NCBI RefSeq assembly: GCF_002902345.1 | Contig: NZ_PPQB01000010.1 | Location: 257,016-315,163, forward strand | Direction of reading: 5' to 3' | Length of the DNA stretch: 58,148 bases | From: Staphylococcus arlettae | GTDB taxonomy: Bacteria > Bacillota > Bacilli > Staphylococcales > Staphylococcaceae | Shown here: positions 1-8,988 of the stretch, piece by piece | Numbering within the stretch: the first letter of the stretch is position 1 | Layout of the letters: every line of letters begins with the position of its first letter | Made by a program: the position numbers and the translations under genes | The notes under the pieces: model-generated | What the model was told of the DNA's origin: nothing | The model's input: the letters and a program-made list of their open reading frames with translations, nothing else | Databases searched by the model: none

Positions 1-2
1 GT

Positions 3-386
3 TTGATATTAGGTGCAGAAGCGGTACAGATGGGAACAGCATTTTTAACTTGTATTGAAAGTAATGCCAATGATTTGTTGAAAAATGCTATATTTAACAG
101 TGCTGAAACTGACACTGTCATTACTAAAGCATTTAGTGGAAAACCGGCACGAGGTATTGATAATGAATTTATTCATAATATGCAACGTTATGATGATGAA
201 ATACCAGCATATCCAATTCAAAATGAATTAACCAATGCTATACGAAAAAAGGCGGCTCAATTAGGTGATGCAGAAATGACACATCTATGGAGTGGACAAA
301 CTCCACGGTTAGCACAATCTATTGCAGCTTCACAACTGATGTCGCAAATTATTACTGATACACAAAATATATTACAAAATGAATAA
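3..386 (+). CDS. Nitronate monooxygenase, C-terminal part (5' end outside window)
   Basis: This is the last 127 codons of an FMN-dependent nitronate monooxygenase (2-nitropropane dioxygenase family), which oxidises alkyl nitronates such as propionate 3-nitronate. The first visible residues match the end of the TIM barrel where the FMN phosphate is held ([13 protein letters not shown]), followed by the helical tail containing [11 protein letters not shown]. Whole proteins of the family are about 350 residues, so roughly two thirds lies upstream of the window. The reading frame is open to the left edge; the TTG at base 3 is not a real start. A hairpin after the stop probably ends the transcript. 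Family assignment is by recognition and confident; substrate is inferred. Confidence 0.85.
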   Translation: MILGAEAVQMGTAFLTCIESNANDLLKNAIFNSAETDTVITKAFSGKPARGIDNEFIHNMQRYDDEIPAYPIQNELTNAIRKKAAQLGDAEMTHLWSGQTPRLAQSIAASQLMSQIITDTQNILQNE

Positions 387-396
387 ATTATATATT

Positions 397-470
397 AGCA
401 CTAGTTAACTCACCTCTAAATATAGTAAATAGTAATGAGCGTGTTGCACTTAACTAGTGCTTTCACTTTA
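397..470 (+). terminator. Probable terminator after nitronate monooxygenase
   Basis: A perfect 12-base inverted repeat (AGCACTAGTTAA at 397-408 and its complement at 450-461) encloses a loop of about 41 bases and is followed by a T-rich stretch. The loop is long for a classical terminator. Confidence 0.5.
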
Positions 471-554
471 TCTATGAAAATTCAAACATACTATTATAAT
501 CTAAACATGTGAATCCCTTAAATAATATATGGTATTATGAAGTCGGTGATAATA

Positions 555-1403
555 ATGATAAATATAGGGCTAACGGGTTGGGGCGATCATGATTCATTGT
601 ACGAAGATTTACAGAGGAAAACTGACAAATTACAAGTCTATGCTAGTCATTTTCCAATTGTTGAACTTGATGCATCTTACTATGCCATTCAACCTGAAAG
701 AAATATACTAAAATGGATTAAAGAAACACCTAAACGCTTTAAATTCATTGTTAAAATCCATCAAGCGCTAACGTTACACGCAGACGTATTAGATTTTGCG
801 TCATCAAGACAAGCGTTAATCGATGAATTTAATAAGATGTTAGAACCATTAATAGCGGCTGATAAATTAGCAATGGTATTAATTCAATTTCCACCTTGGT
901 TTGATTGTACTACACAACATATTACATATATTCGTTACTTAAAAACGAAGTTATCTGATGTACCTATATGTGTTGAGTTTAGACATCAATCTTGGTTTAA
1001 CAGCACTTATAAAGAACAGACACTAGAGTTTTTGACAGCCCAGCAAATCATTCATGCTGTGTGTGATGAACCTCAAGCTGGTCAAGGTTCCATTCCATTA
1101 GTAAATCGAATCACGCATGACGTTGCTTTTGTAAGGTACCACGGGCGTAATGTGCATGGTTGGACTAAAAAAGATATGACCGATGACAAATGGAGAGAAG
1201 TACGCTATTTATATGATTATACAGAAGAAGAATTGATGGACTTAGTTAACAAAGTTAAAGTGTTGGAACATAAAGCCAAAACGATTTATGTTGTGTTTAA
1301 TAATAATTCAGGCGGTCATGCAGCAGCAAATGCGAAAATGTACCAACGTCTACTTGGAATTGATTATGATGGCTTAGCGCCACAACAATTGAAGTTATTT
1401 TAA
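555..1403 (+). CDS. DUF72 family protein (YunF-like)
   Basis: A 282-residue DUF72 protein, a widespread TIM-barrel-like family without an agreed function. Family marks are the N-terminal IGLTGWGDHDSLY, the FPIVELDASYYAI segment, QFPPWF, the conserved VEFRHQSWF strand, VRYHGRN, and the late YVVFNNNSGGHAAANA segment. An in-frame ATG exists six codons earlier (537), but the ATG at 555 has the GGTGAT-type ribosome site and begins directly with the conserved strand. It is followed 42 bases later by the YunD-like gene on the same strand, so the two are probably co-transcribed. Biochemical role unknown. Confidence 0.85.
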   Translation: MINIGLTGWGDHDSLYEDLQRKTDKLQVYASHFPIVELDASYYAIQPERNILKWIKETPKRFKFIVKIHQALTLHADVLDFASSRQALIDEFNKMLEPLIAADKLAMVLIQFPPWFDCTTQHITYIRYLKTKLSDVPICVEFRHQSWFNSTYKEQTLEFLTAQQIIHAVCDEPQAGQGSIPLVNRITHDVAFVRYHGRNVHGWTKKDMTDDKWREVRYLYDYTEEELMDLVNKVKVLEHKAKTIYVVFNNNSGGHAAANAKMYQRLLGIDYDGLAPQQLKLF

Positions 1404-1445
1404 AGTTATAAGCGTCAATTCATTAATTTTAGAGGAGAGATTGTG

Positions 1446-2765
1446 ATGAAACTAACCATTTATCATACTAATGATATACATAGTCATCTGCAAGAATATG
1501 CAAATATTTCAGCATATTTAGCAGAGGAAAGACCCAAATTAAATCATCCCTCTCTTTATCTTGATATTGGTGATCATGTAGATTTATCAACACCAATTAC
1601 ACAAGCGACAATGGGAAAACATAATGTAGAGCTACTAAACAGTGCACGTTGTGATATAGCAACGATTGGTAATAATGAAGGTATGACTATTTCACATGCA
1701 GCATTAAACCAACTATATGATAAAGCACATTTTGATATTACGTGTGCCAATGTATTTGATGAAGCTGGTAATTTGCCTAACCATCTAACATCTTCAGTTA
1801 TTAAAGTTATCGAAGGTACTAGAATATTATTTGTAGCAGCAACAGCACCATTTACACCTTTTTATCGTGCATTAGATTGGGTTGTTACTGATCCGCTTGA
1901 AGCAATTAAAGATGAAGTCAAAGCACATGAAGGTCAATATGATGTCTTAATTATAATGAGTCATGTTGGTGTATTTTTTGATGAGAAATTGTGCCAAGAA
2001 TTACCTGAAATTGATATTATTTTAGGTAGTCATACACATCATTTTTTCAAACATGGTGAAGTGAACAATGGCGTATTAATGGCGGCGGCTGGTAAATATG
2101 GTTACTACTTAGGTGAAGTAACGATGGAAATTCAAAATCATAGTGTAGTATCTAAAAAGGCTGAGCTTTATGCTAATGCTGACTTACCCCAAGTTGCAAC
2201 AGACTTTGAACTTGAAGGTAAGCGATTATTAAGTACACCGGTTATTAATCATGAAATGAACTTACCAAGGAAAACAAATGTGATTTCAAAAACATCTTAT
2301 TTATTAGCTGAAAGTATATATGAATTTACACATGCAGATTGCACTATTATTAATGCAGGTCTAATAGTACGTGCGATAGAAGGTAAAGAAGTCACAGAAT
2401 ACGATGTGCATCAAATGTTACCCCATCCTATAAATACGGTTAGAATCAAAATCACAGGACAAGAACTAAAATATGTTATAATAAAAAGTCAAAAGCAAGA
2501 ATATATTAATGAATATGCACAAGGTTTAGGCTTTAGGGGGGATATATTTGGGGGATATATATTATATAACCTTGGATTTATAGAATCTGAATCTCGTTAT
2601 TTTATCAATGGTGAAGAAATAGATGATGACAAAATTTATACATTAGGTACAGTGGATATGTACACATTTGGCCGGTATTTTCCAACACTGAAAGACCAAG
2701 CAACTGAGTACTTATTGCCTGAATTTTTAAGAGATATTTTTAAAGAAAAATTGTTAGAATATTAA
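1446..2765 (+). CDS. YunD-like metallophosphoesterase / 5'-nucleotidase
   Basis: A 439-residue bifunctional UDP-sugar hydrolase/5'-nucleotidase family protein (UshA/YunD type). Dimetal ligands are visible as NDIHSH (residues 9-14), GDHVD (42-46), GNNEG, SHVG and GSHTHH (about 194-199). The second half is the 5'-nucleotidase C-terminal domain, with NAGLIVRAIEG and HPINTVRIKITGQEL. There is no signal peptide or anchor, so unlike E. coli UshA it should be cytoplasmic and act on nucleotides or nucleotide sugars there. The ATG at 1446 is preferred over GTG 1443; GAGGAGAG lies about 8 bases upstream. It probably shares a transcript with the DUF72 gene. Confidence 0.88.
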   Translation: MKLTIYHTNDIHSHLQEYANISAYLAEERPKLNHPSLYLDIGDHVDLSTPITQATMGKHNVELLNSARCDIATIGNNEGMTISHAALNQLYDKAHFDITCANVFDEAGNLPNHLTSSVIKVIEGTRILFVAATAPFTPFYRALDWVVTDPLEAIKDEVKAHEGQYDVLIIMSHVGVFFDEKLCQELPEIDIILGSHTHHFFKHGEVNNGVLMAAAGKYGYYLGEVTMEIQNHSVVSKKAELYANADLPQVATDFELEGKRLLSTPVINHEMNLPRKTNVISKTSYLLAESIYEFTHADCTIINAGLIVRAIEGKEVTEYDVHQMLPHPINTVRIKITGQELKYVIIKSQKQEYINEYAQGLGFRGDIFGGYILYNLGFIESESRYFINGEEIDDDKIYTLGTVDMYTFGRYFPTLKDQATEYLLPEFLRDIFKEKLLEY

Positions 2766-2782
2766 TTTCTAACCCAATTACG

Positions 2783-2811
2783 TTTTAATTTAGTGTGAAG
2801 TTAGTTATAAT
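2783..2811 (+). promoter_or_regulatory. Candidate promoter for lipA
   Basis: A consensus TATAAT at 2806-2811 lies 17 bases after a poor -35 hexamer (TTTTAA, 2783-2788), followed by a 36-base leader to the lipA start. The -10 is convincing, the -35 weak. Confidence 0.4.
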
Positions 2812-2847
2812 GATGGAAGATATTAATATAGGAGGTCGTGCGTGGTT

Positions 2848-3771
2848 ATGGCTACTAAAAATGAAGAAATACTACGAAAACCAGATTGGTTGAAAATAAA
2901 GCTTAATACTAATGAAAATTACACAGGGCTCAAGAAGATGATGCGTGAGAAGAATTTACATACGGTCTGTGAAGAGGCAAAATGTCCGAATATTCATGAA
3001 TGTTGGGGTGAACGTCGTACTGCTACATTTATGATACTAGGTGCTGTATGTACACGTGCTTGTAGATTCTGTGCTGTTAAAACTGGATTGCCTAACGAGT
3101 TAGACTTAGATGAACCAGAACGTGTAGCAGAATCTGTAGAATTAATGAACTTAAAACATGTAGTAATTACAGCAGTAGCTAGAGATGACTTAAGAGATGC
3201 TGGTTCAAATGTTTATGCAGAAACAGTACGTAAAGTACGTGAACGTAACCCATTTACAACAATTGAAATCTTACCTTCAGATATGGGCGGAGATTTTGAA
3301 GCATTAGAAACTTTAATGGCATCAAAACCGGATATTTTAAACCACAATATTGAAACAGTACGCCGTTTAACACCAAGAGTAAGAGCGCGTGCTACTTATG
3401 ATCGTACATTAGAATTTTTACGTCGATCTAAAGAATTGCAGCCGGAAATTCCAACTAAATCAAGCTTTATGGTTGGTTTAGGCGAAACATATGACGAAAT
3501 TTACGAAACTATGGATGATTTACGTGCCAATGATGTTGATATCTTAACAATTGGACAATATTTACAACCTTCACGTAAGCATTTAAAAGTTGAAAAATAC
3601 TATACTCCATTAGAGTTTGGTAAATTAAGAAAAGTTGCTATGGACAAAGGATTTAAACATTGCCAAGCAGGACCACTTGTGCGTAGTTCATATCATGCAG
3701 ATGAACAAGTTAACGAAGCAGCTAAAGAAAAACATCGTCTTGGTGAAGAGCAATTAAAAGCAGAACAATAA
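2848..3771 (+). CDS. lipA: Lipoyl synthase
   Basis: Radical SAM enzyme that inserts two sulfur atoms into the octanoyl group on lipoyl domains (E2 subunits, GcvH), giving lipoate. The 307-residue protein has both [4Fe-4S] sites: the auxiliary cluster cysteines C41, C46 and C52 ([13 protein letters not shown]) and the radical SAM CX3CX2C at C68, C72 and C75 (CTRACRFC). The C-terminal RSSYHADEQ supplies the serine ligand typical of the family. ATG 2848 is chosen because it starts at the conserved [20 protein letters not shown] is at 2831-2836. A GTG six bases earlier is possible. A client of the Fe-S assembly genes elsewhere in the window. Confidence 0.97.
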   Translation: MATKNEEILRKPDWLKIKLNTNENYTGLKKMMREKNLHTVCEEAKCPNIHECWGERRTATFMILGAVCTRACRFCAVKTGLPNELDLDEPERVAESVELMNLKHVVITAVARDDLRDAGSNVYAETVRKVRERNPFTTIEILPSDMGGDFEALETLMASKPDILNHNIETVRRLTPRVRARATYDRTLEFLRRSKELQPEIPTKSSFMVGLGETYDEIYETMDDLRANDVDILTIGQYLQPSRKHLKVEKYYTPLEFGKLRKVAMDKGFKHCQAGPLVRSSYHADEQVNEAAKEKHRLGEEQLKAEQ

Positions 3772-3793
3772 TAATATAATGTAGTAACTTTAT

Positions 3794-3851
3794 AGACTTA
3801 GTTCTCCAATGCAGACGTTTTCAAATGAGTTGTATGAGGGCTAAGTCTTTA
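3794..3851 (+). terminator. Probable lipA terminator
   Basis: Inverted repeat AGACTTAG (3794-3801) / CTAAGTCT (3841-3848) followed by TT and an A/T-rich run. The 39-base loop is long, so confidence is moderate. Confidence 0.45.
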
Positions 3852-3912
3852 TTCACGTTATATTAGCCAACAAGATAGCTTTATAAATATAGTAATAGTT
3901 CGGGTGAATGAC

Positions 3913-4287
3913 ATGATAAAAGTGAATGGGCAGTTTTTTGAAATAATAGAAGATTACAGGGAACATTTCGATGAGGAAGTATTTGCTAATCGTTATTCAG
4001 ATATTTTAGATAAGTATGATTACATTGTTGGTGATATAGGATACGAACAATTACGCTTAAAAGGTTTTTATAGCGATTCAAATAAAAAAGCAGAATTGAG
4101 TAAACGATTTTCAACAATTCAAGATTATTTATTAGAATACTGTAACTTTGGCTGTCCTTACTTCATTTTGAAAAATGTTACTACTGAAAATCAAAACAAA
4201 TTGAAGCAAGAAAAACAGGTCGTCTTAGAAGAAGATAAATTGAAAGATGTTAAAATTCAACCATCGATTCAACATAGTGAAAGCTAA
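3913..4287 (+). CDS. YutD family protein (DUF1027)
   Basis: A 124-residue YutD-like cytosolic protein, a Bacillales family of unknown biochemical role that usually lies near lipA, as here. The conserved block IIEDYREHFDEEVFANRYSDILDKYDYIVGDIGYEQLRLKGFY is visible in pieces across residues 9-55 and is rich in acidic and aromatic residues. The last 25 residues are charged and low in complexity (QKQVVLEEDKLKD), a tail that varies in the family. ATG 3913 is preferred to GTG 3904 because GGGTGA sits 6 bases before it and the family starts at MIKVNG. Transcription converges on the DUF3055 gene, separated by a symmetrical terminator. Confidence 0.8.
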   Translation: MIKVNGQFFEIIEDYREHFDEEVFANRYSDILDKYDYIVGDIGYEQLRLKGFYSDSNKKAELSKRFSTIQDYLLEYCNFGCPYFILKNVTTENQNKLKQEKQVVLEEDKLKDVKIQPSIQHSES

Positions 4288-4386
4288 GCTAGCTTACAAC
4301 TCATTATATGCATTGTGATACTATTAGTTCCAACAAATTGAATAGATGTCTATGTGTACAATAAACTTCATAAATGAAGCAACTAT

Positions 4387-4443
4387 ATAGGGGTGGATTT
4401 GGAATTCGAATGTTACTAATTTGAAATTCCTTCCACCCCTATA
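4387..4443. terminator. Bidirectional terminator between yutD and DUF3055 gene
   Basis: Long, nearly perfect hairpin: ATAGGGGTGGA-TTTGGAATTC pairs with GAAATTCCTT-CCACCCCTAT. It lies between two convergent genes with A-run on one side and T-run on the other, so it can stop transcription both ways. Confidence 0.8.
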
Positions 4444-4446
4444 TTT

Positions 4447-4713
4447 TTATTGGATTTTTTCAGCTAAAAACGCATTAAGTTCTTCACCTTCTGCTTCATT
4501 GACACCTAAAATATAAGCGGTATAACCTTCTTCAGCTAAATCATCTGTACCGATAATACCGAACTTATTTGTCTGCATGTTAAGCACAATCGTTTTACCG
4601 AAATGACGATTCGTTTGAACTAGCATCAAATCATAGCGGCTCTCTTCGCCGACAAAACCAACGAATTGTACTTGAGCAGCTTCATCATCGTCGTATAAAA
4701 ACATGTCTATCAT
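4447..4713 (-). CDS. DUF3055 family cytosolic protein
   Basis: An 88-residue acidic protein of the DUF3055 family, restricted as far as I recall to Bacillales, function unknown. Recognisable blocks are the N-terminal FLYDDDE, FVGFVGEESRYDLMLVQTNRH and GKTIVLNMQTNKFGIIG, which suggest a small all-beta fold; the C-terminus is helical and acidic. No membrane segment or metal motif. It is transcribed alone on the reverse strand between yutD and the HepT-like gene. The start at 4713 is supported by GAAGG eight bases upstream; an internal Met at codon 4 is an alternative. Confidence 0.8.
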   Translation of the reverse strand: MIDMFLYDDDEAAQVQFVGFVGEESRYDLMLVQTNRHFGKTIVLNMQTNKFGIIGTDDLAEEGYTAYILGVNEAEGEELNAFLAEKIQ

Positions 4714-4870
4714 TATGTAACCTTCTTTCTTTTGATAGTTAGAATAGCAATTTATTTTAATACTAATGTTGTTAGAACTATTTTGTTATAAATCCTTAGT
4801 TTTCAGTATAACTACAAATGAATTTAACTGCAAAATTGTGATATGATGAATATATTAAGGGGTGACGGAA

Positions 4871-5302
4871 ATGTACTTTGTAAACAAAGACCAATTAAAT
4901 GCCAAATTAAAATATATTCAACAATTAACAGAACAATATGAAGAAAACAAACATAACCATTTTGCCTTTGAACGTATAGCACAGATGCTTATTGAATCAT
5001 CGGTTGATATTGGAAATATGATTATTGACGGATTTATATTACGAGATCCTGGAAATTATAAAGACGTAATAGATATTTTAGCATTAGAGCAAGTTATCTC
5101 AAAGGAAACACAACAAAATATTAACCAAACGGTAGATGTTAGAAAGCAATTTGTACATTATTATGACGAATTAGACACAGCAAATTTGATGACCTTGTTT
5201 GATAACGCGCTACCTTTTTATCGCCAGTTTATTCAAGAGGTAATACAATTTGTAGAAAGTGAAAATGTACCGATTACTGCGTTTGGTAAAAAAGGAGACT
5301 AA
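4871..5302 (+). CDS. HepT-like nucleotidyltransferase-partner protein (DUF86, YutE type)
   Basis: A 143-residue all-helical DUF86 protein. DUF86 includes HepT, the HEPN-domain RNase toxin of HepT-MntA systems, whose active motif is RX4HXY. That motif is present here as RKQFVHYY near residue 98. Most DUF86 toxins sit beside a minimal nucleotidyltransferase (MntA); none is found here, the neighbour being a phosphatase. This stand-alone arrangement is typical of the Bacillales YutE subgroup as I recall it, and toxicity should not be assumed. ATG 4871 is preferred to GTG 4862: AAGGGGTG lies 6 bases before it. The gene is followed 6 bases later by the NagD-type gene, so they form an operon. Confidence 0.8.
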   Translation: MYFVNKDQLNAKLKYIQQLTEQYEENKHNHFAFERIAQMLIESSVDIGNMIIDGFILRDPGNYKDVIDILALEQVISKETQQNINQTVDVRKQFVHYYDELDTANLMTLFDNALPFYRQFIQEVIQFVESENVPITAFGKKGD

Positions 5303-5308
5303 CATAAA

Positions 5309-6097
5309 ATGAAGCAATATAAAGCGTACTTACTCGATTTGGATGGAACAATGTATAAGGGTGACGAACCTATTGATGGGGCATCTCAATTTATTGAATA
5401 TTTAAAAGCACAAGATATCCCTTATTTATTTGTAACAAATAATTCTTCAAAGCAACCAGAAACAGTAGCTGAAAAATTACAAACTATGGGCATATCAGCA
5501 ACAGGCAATGAAGTCGTAACATCTGCTTTAGCTACAGCAGATTATATTGCAGAAGAACATCCAGGTGCATCTGTGTACATGCTTGGAGGTACAGGGTTAC
5601 AAACAGCGCTCGTAGATAAAGGCCTAACAATAAAAAATGATGAATTCGTTGATTATGTTGTTGTAGGTTTAGACGAAGCGGTTACATATGAAAAGCTTGC
5701 GGTCGCTACGTTAGGCGTACGAAATGGAGCGAAGTTTATTTCTACAAATAAAGATGTTTCGATACCTAAAGAACGAGGATTTATGCCCGGGAATGGGGCT
5801 ATTACAAGTGTAGTTAGTGTATCAACAGGCGTACAGCCTACTTTTATTGGAAAGCCAGAACCAGTAATTATGAATAAAGCATTAGATATTCTTAACTTAC
5901 CTAAATCTGAAGTAGCGATGATAGGCGATTTGTATGATACTGACATACTTTCAGGAATTAATGTTTCCATTGATACAATTCATGTGCAAACTGGGGTGTC
6001 AACACTTGCAGATGTCGAAGCTAAAGACATTCCACCAACATACTCTTACGAAGATTTAAACGCTGTAATTAAATCATTAAAAGGTGAGGTTGATTAA
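5309..6097 (+). CDS. HAD-IIA phosphatase, NagD/YutF family
   Basis: A 262-residue haloacid dehalogenase-superfamily phosphatase of subclass IIA (NagD, p-nitrophenyl phosphatase-like). Motif I is DLDGTMYKG near residues 10-18, motif II TNNSSKQ near 43-49, the conserved Lys follows in the cap boundary (FIGKPEP), and motif III/IV is [10 protein letters not shown]. The physiological substrate is probably a small phosphometabolite such as a nucleotide or sugar phosphate; not known here. AAAGGAG at 5291-5297 supports the ATG. The stop codon is immediately followed by the ATG of the 2-hydroxyacid dehydrogenase, indicating translational coupling. Confidence 0.9.
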   Translation: MKQYKAYLLDLDGTMYKGDEPIDGASQFIEYLKAQDIPYLFVTNNSSKQPETVAEKLQTMGISATGNEVVTSALATADYIAEEHPGASVYMLGGTGLQTALVDKGLTIKNDEFVDYVVVGLDEAVTYEKLAVATLGVRNGAKFISTNKDVSIPKERGFMPGNGAITSVVSVSTGVQPTFIGKPEPVIMNKALDILNLPKSEVAMIGDLYDTDILSGINVSIDTIHVQTGVSTLADVEAKDIPPTYSYEDLNAVIKSLKGEVD

Positions 6098-7060
6098 ATG
6101 GATAAAGTAGTAGTGACTAGACAAGTACCTGATAAATTCATTAAACAATTAGAAACAATAGCTCAAGTAGAAGTGTGGAATGAAGCTTTTACCCCAATGC
6201 CACGAGAACAATTTTTGAACGCTATTAAAGATGCGACTGCATGTTTTATCACACTAACGGAAACGATTGATGAAGAAGCCATTAATGCAGCACCACACTT
6301 AAAAGTAATTGCTAATATGGCAGTTGGCTATGATAACATCGATGTACAACTTGCAAATGATCATAAAATTGTCGTAACAAATACGCCAGATGTATTAACA
6401 GAAACGACTGCAGAATTAGGCTTATCATTGATGTTGAGTGTCGCGCGTCGTATAGTCGAAGCAGAACGTTATGTACAAGATGGTCAATGGCAAAGTTGGA
6501 GTCCTTATTTGTTGGCAGGCAAAGATTTATACCGTTCTAAAGTAGGTATTTTTGGTATGGGTGATATTGGTAAAGCATTTGCTAAACGTTTAAAAGGTTT
6601 TGAAGCGAACATTATGTATCATAATAGAAGTCGTAACGAAGAGGCAGAAGAAGCACTAGGAGCATTGTACGTTTCTTTTGACACATTGCTAAAACATAGT
6701 GATTTTATAATTTGTACTGTTCCATTAACTGCCGAAACAGAAAACAAATTTGACAGTGAAGCTTTTGCCAAAATGAAAAATGATGCCATTTTCATTAATA
6801 TCGGTAGAGGTGCTGTAGTAGATGAGTCTGCACTTGTTTCAGCTCTGGTAAACAATCAAATTTTAGCATGTGGCTTAGATGTATTAAGAGAAGAACCAAT
6901 ACAAATGGATCATCCTTTATTAGGAATGAAAAATGCTGTTGTTGTACCACATATCGGTAGTGCGTCGGTAGTCACTCGTAACAAAATGATTCAATTATGT
7001 GTAGATAATATTAAATTAGTACTAAATGGTAATACTGCAAAAACAGCTGTTAAAGCTTAG
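6098..7060 (+). CDS. D-2-hydroxyacid dehydrogenase (glyoxylate/hydroxypyruvate reductase type)
   Basis: A 320-residue NAD(P)-dependent D-isomer 2-hydroxyacid dehydrogenase, GyaR-like. The N-terminal half carries the substrate loop NMAVGYDNID, and the Rossmann domain has GMGDIG (about 154-159) and HNRSR at the end of the second strand. A basic residue after that strand often favours NADPH. Catalytic Arg is in NIGRGAVVDE, Glu in LREEP, and His in PHIGSA. It likely reduces glyoxylate, hydroxypyruvate or a similar 2-oxoacid. It is the last gene of the HepT-like/NagD-like/dehydrogenase operon, ended by the hairpin at 7141. The pairing with a phosphatase hints at metabolite repair or phosphoglycolate handling, an inference only. 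Confidence 0.88.
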   Translation: MDKVVVTRQVPDKFIKQLETIAQVEVWNEAFTPMPREQFLNAIKDATACFITLTETIDEEAINAAPHLKVIANMAVGYDNIDVQLANDHKIVVTNTPDVLTETTAELGLSLMLSVARRIVEAERYVQDGQWQSWSPYLLAGKDLYRSKVGIFGMGDIGKAFAKRLKGFEANIMYHNRSRNEEAEEALGALYVSFDTLLKHSDFIICTVPLTAETENKFDSEAFAKMKNDAIFINIGRGAVVDESALVSALVNNQILACGLDVLREEPIQMDHPLLGMKNAVVVPHIGSASVVTRNKMIQLCVDNIKLVLNGNTAKTAVKA

Positions 7061-7140
7061 CATTAGTGCATCAAACTTATGAGTAATAATTAACTTGGGT
7101 AATTTACACAGTAATCGTGATTGAGTATCACGCAAATAAT

Positions 7141-7186
7141 AAAAAAGTAGTAACTGACAACCACCGTCAGTTACTACTTTTTTTAT
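7141..7186 (+). terminator. Rho-independent terminator
   Basis: Strong hairpin: AAAGTAGTAACTGAC pairs perfectly with GTCAGTTACTACTTT around a short CAACCACC loop, followed by a T run. Confidence 0.9.
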
Positions 7187-7275
7187 TGAATTGATTGCTA
7201 TCAAAATCATAATGAAAAAACATATAAGAAAATAGTTATAGTAAAATGTAGTTCATACATAAAAATGTTAATATA

Positions 7276-7304
7276 TTGTAAAGTTGTTTGATGTTATGTA
7301 TAAT
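7276..7304 (+). promoter_or_regulatory. dlt operon promoter
   Basis: TTGTAA (7276-7281), 17-base spacer, TATAAT (7299-7304): a good sigma-A promoter 70 bases before dltX. In staphylococci dlt is controlled by GraRS; I could not define an operator with confidence here. Confidence 0.7.
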
Positions 7305-7373
7305 AAGTTGTAGTAAATTTAAAAGTGTATAAATACAAAAAATCTGAATCGTTGTATTTTCAAGAGGTGAATA

Positions 7374-7511
7374 ATGAATAAGAATAATCATAGATTTATA
7401 GTGGTTAAAAGTATTGGATTGGTATTGTTGTATTTAATTATTTTCATTGCTTTGTATTTACTATATGGTGCTGGAGATACACATAACGATTTTATTTATA
7501 ATGAATTTTAA
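7374..7511 (+). CDS. dltX: DltX, small D-alanylation membrane protein
   Basis: A 45-codon gene at the head of the dlt operon, below most gene-finder cut-offs. The product has a basic N-terminus (MNKNNHRF), one membrane segment (about residues 9-31) and the conserved tail FIYNEF. DltX is required for teichoic acid D-alanylation; its C-terminal motif is thought to take D-alanine from DltB on the membrane and hand it on toward DltD. AGAGGTG is 6 to 7 bases before the ATG, and dltA starts 14 bases after the stop, so the genes are co-translated from one mRNA. Length and tail match the family well. Confidence 0.93.
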   Translation: MNKNNHRFIVVKSIGLVLLYLIIFIALYLLYGAGDTHNDFIYNEF

Positions 7512-7524
7512 TGAGGAGAACATC

Positions 7525-8988
7525 ATGAAAGATATTTTACAGACAATAAACCGGTATAGCGTCATTTACCCTAATAAGATTGCTATTCGTTACAACGATC
7601 ATTCATTAACTTATAAACAATTGGATACATACGCTAATGCATTAGCCTGTTATATAATGTCATCGCGTACTCCGTTAATACTATATGGTCATATGTCTCC
7701 CTACATGATTGTAGGGATGTTAGCCAGCTTAAAAGCAGGTTGTGGTTATATACCATTAGATATTTCTATGCCAACTGCACGTTTGCAACACATAATCAAT
7801 AAGGTAGAACCTAATTTTGTACTAAATACAACGAGTGATGAAATAGAGTTGACTAATGGAGAAATAATAACGATTGATGATTTACAGCAGATGTCAGTAA
7901 CGACAAGGGAATTTAATAATATACAAGAAGTTGATATAGCTTATACTATTTTTACTTCGGGTACTACCGGAGAACCTAAGGGTGTTCAAATTTCATATGG
8001 CAGCTTGAATGAATTTGTTAAATGGATAAGTGATATTAATCAATTGGGATTATATCAGCATTGGTTAAACCAAGCGCCGTTCTCATTCGATTTATCTGTA
8101 ATGGCTATTTATCCTTGTTTAACAACTGCTGGTACGCTACATCTAGTTGATAAACATATGGTGGCTAAGCCTCAGTTGCTCGATGATTTATTAAGAAGCA
8201 ATAACATTAATATTTGGGTTTCTACACCATCATTTATGGAGTTAGCTTTATTATTACCTGTATTTACTCAAGAAAAATATGAAAGTTTAGGGCAATTTAT
8301 TTTTTGTGGGGAAGTACTATCCCATAAACTTGCTGAAAAATTGTTACATCACTTCAATAAAGCAGTGGTTTATAACACATATGGCCCGACAGAAGCAACG
8401 GTTGCAGTTACTGGAATACAAATAACTCAGTCCATTATACAACACTACAATCCGCTTCCAGTAGGCAAACCTAGAGCAGGTGTAACGTTAGCTGTTAATG
8501 ACCATGCAGAATTAATTATTATGGGGAGATGTTTGAGTCAAGGATATTTAAATGATGCTATTAAGACAGCACAAGTATTTAAAGAGTATCAAGGTAAACA
8601 AGCATATTATACGGGAGACTCAGCGTACTATTTAGATGATATGTGGTTTATAAAAGGGCGTATGGATAATCAAATCAAATACAATGGCTATCGTATAGAA
8701 CTAGAAGATATAGAGTTTCGGTTACGACAAATTCACTTTATTCAAGAAGCGATAGTAGTACCTAAAGTTAAACAAGGAAAGGTAGTTCAACTTATCGCTG
8801 CAATCACATTGACTAAAGCAGTATCCCCAGAAGAAGTAAAAGTATTGAAAAGCGAAATTACACCACTATTAGCTGAAAATTTACCTACTTATATGCTACC
8901 CACTAAATATGAAATATTAGAAAAGTTACCGATAAATGGCAATGGCAAAGTAGATAGAAAAGCTATAAATGAGGTTATATTACGATGA
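7525..8988 (+). CDS. dltA: D-alanine--D-alanyl carrier protein ligase
   Basis: Cytosolic 487-residue adenylating enzyme that activates D-alanine with ATP and loads it onto the phosphopantetheine of DltC. Seen motifs: the P-loop-like FTSGTTGEPKG (A3), YGPTEATVA (A5), YYTGDSAYY (A7), GRMDNQIKYNGYRIE (A8) and NGNGKVDRKA with the catalytic lysine (A10). ATG 7525 is preferred to the far-upstream alternatives, which lie inside dltX; GAGGAG is 7 bases before it and the family begins at MKDILQTI. The stop overlaps the dltB ATG. Together with dltX, B, C and D this lowers the negative charge of wall and lipoteichoic acids and affects cationic peptide resistance. Confidence 0.97.
   Translation: MKDILQTINRYSVIYPNKIAIRYNDHSLTYKQLDTYANALACYIMSSRTPLILYGHMSPYMIVGMLASLKAGCGYIPLDISMPTARLQHIINKVEPNFVLNTTSDEIELTNGEIITIDDLQQMSVTTREFNNIQEVDIAYTIFTSGTTGEPKGVQISYGSLNEFVKWISDINQLGLYQHWLNQAPFSFDLSVMAIYPCLTTAGTLHLVDKHMVAKPQLLDDLLRSNNINIWVSTPSFMELALLLPVFTQEKYESLGQFIFCGEVLSHKLAEKLLHHFNKAVVYNTYGPTEATVAVTGIQITQSIIQHYNPLPVGKPRAGVTLAVNDHAELIIMGRCLSQGYLNDAIKTAQVFKEYQGKQAYYTGDSAYYLDDMWFIKGRMDNQIKYNGYRIELEDIEFRLRQIHFIQEAIVVPKVKQGKVVQLIAAITLTKAVSPEEVKVLKSEITPLLAENLPTYMLPTKYEILEKLPINGNGKVDRKAINEVILR

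Noticed and set aside
5653..5970. 105-codon reverse ORF inside the NagD-like gene
   Set aside because: Antisense shadow without start signals.
4871..6097. HepT-like gene plus phosphatase as a new toxin-antitoxin pair
   Set aside because: The phosphatase is an ordinary NagD-type enzyme with all motifs, and the gene order is shared with other Bacillales as I recall; no sign of an antitoxin.
7022..7210. 62-codon reverse ORF over the end of the 2-hydroxyacid dehydrogenase gene
   Set aside because: It crosses the strong terminator hairpin at 7141-7186 and lacks a ribosome site.
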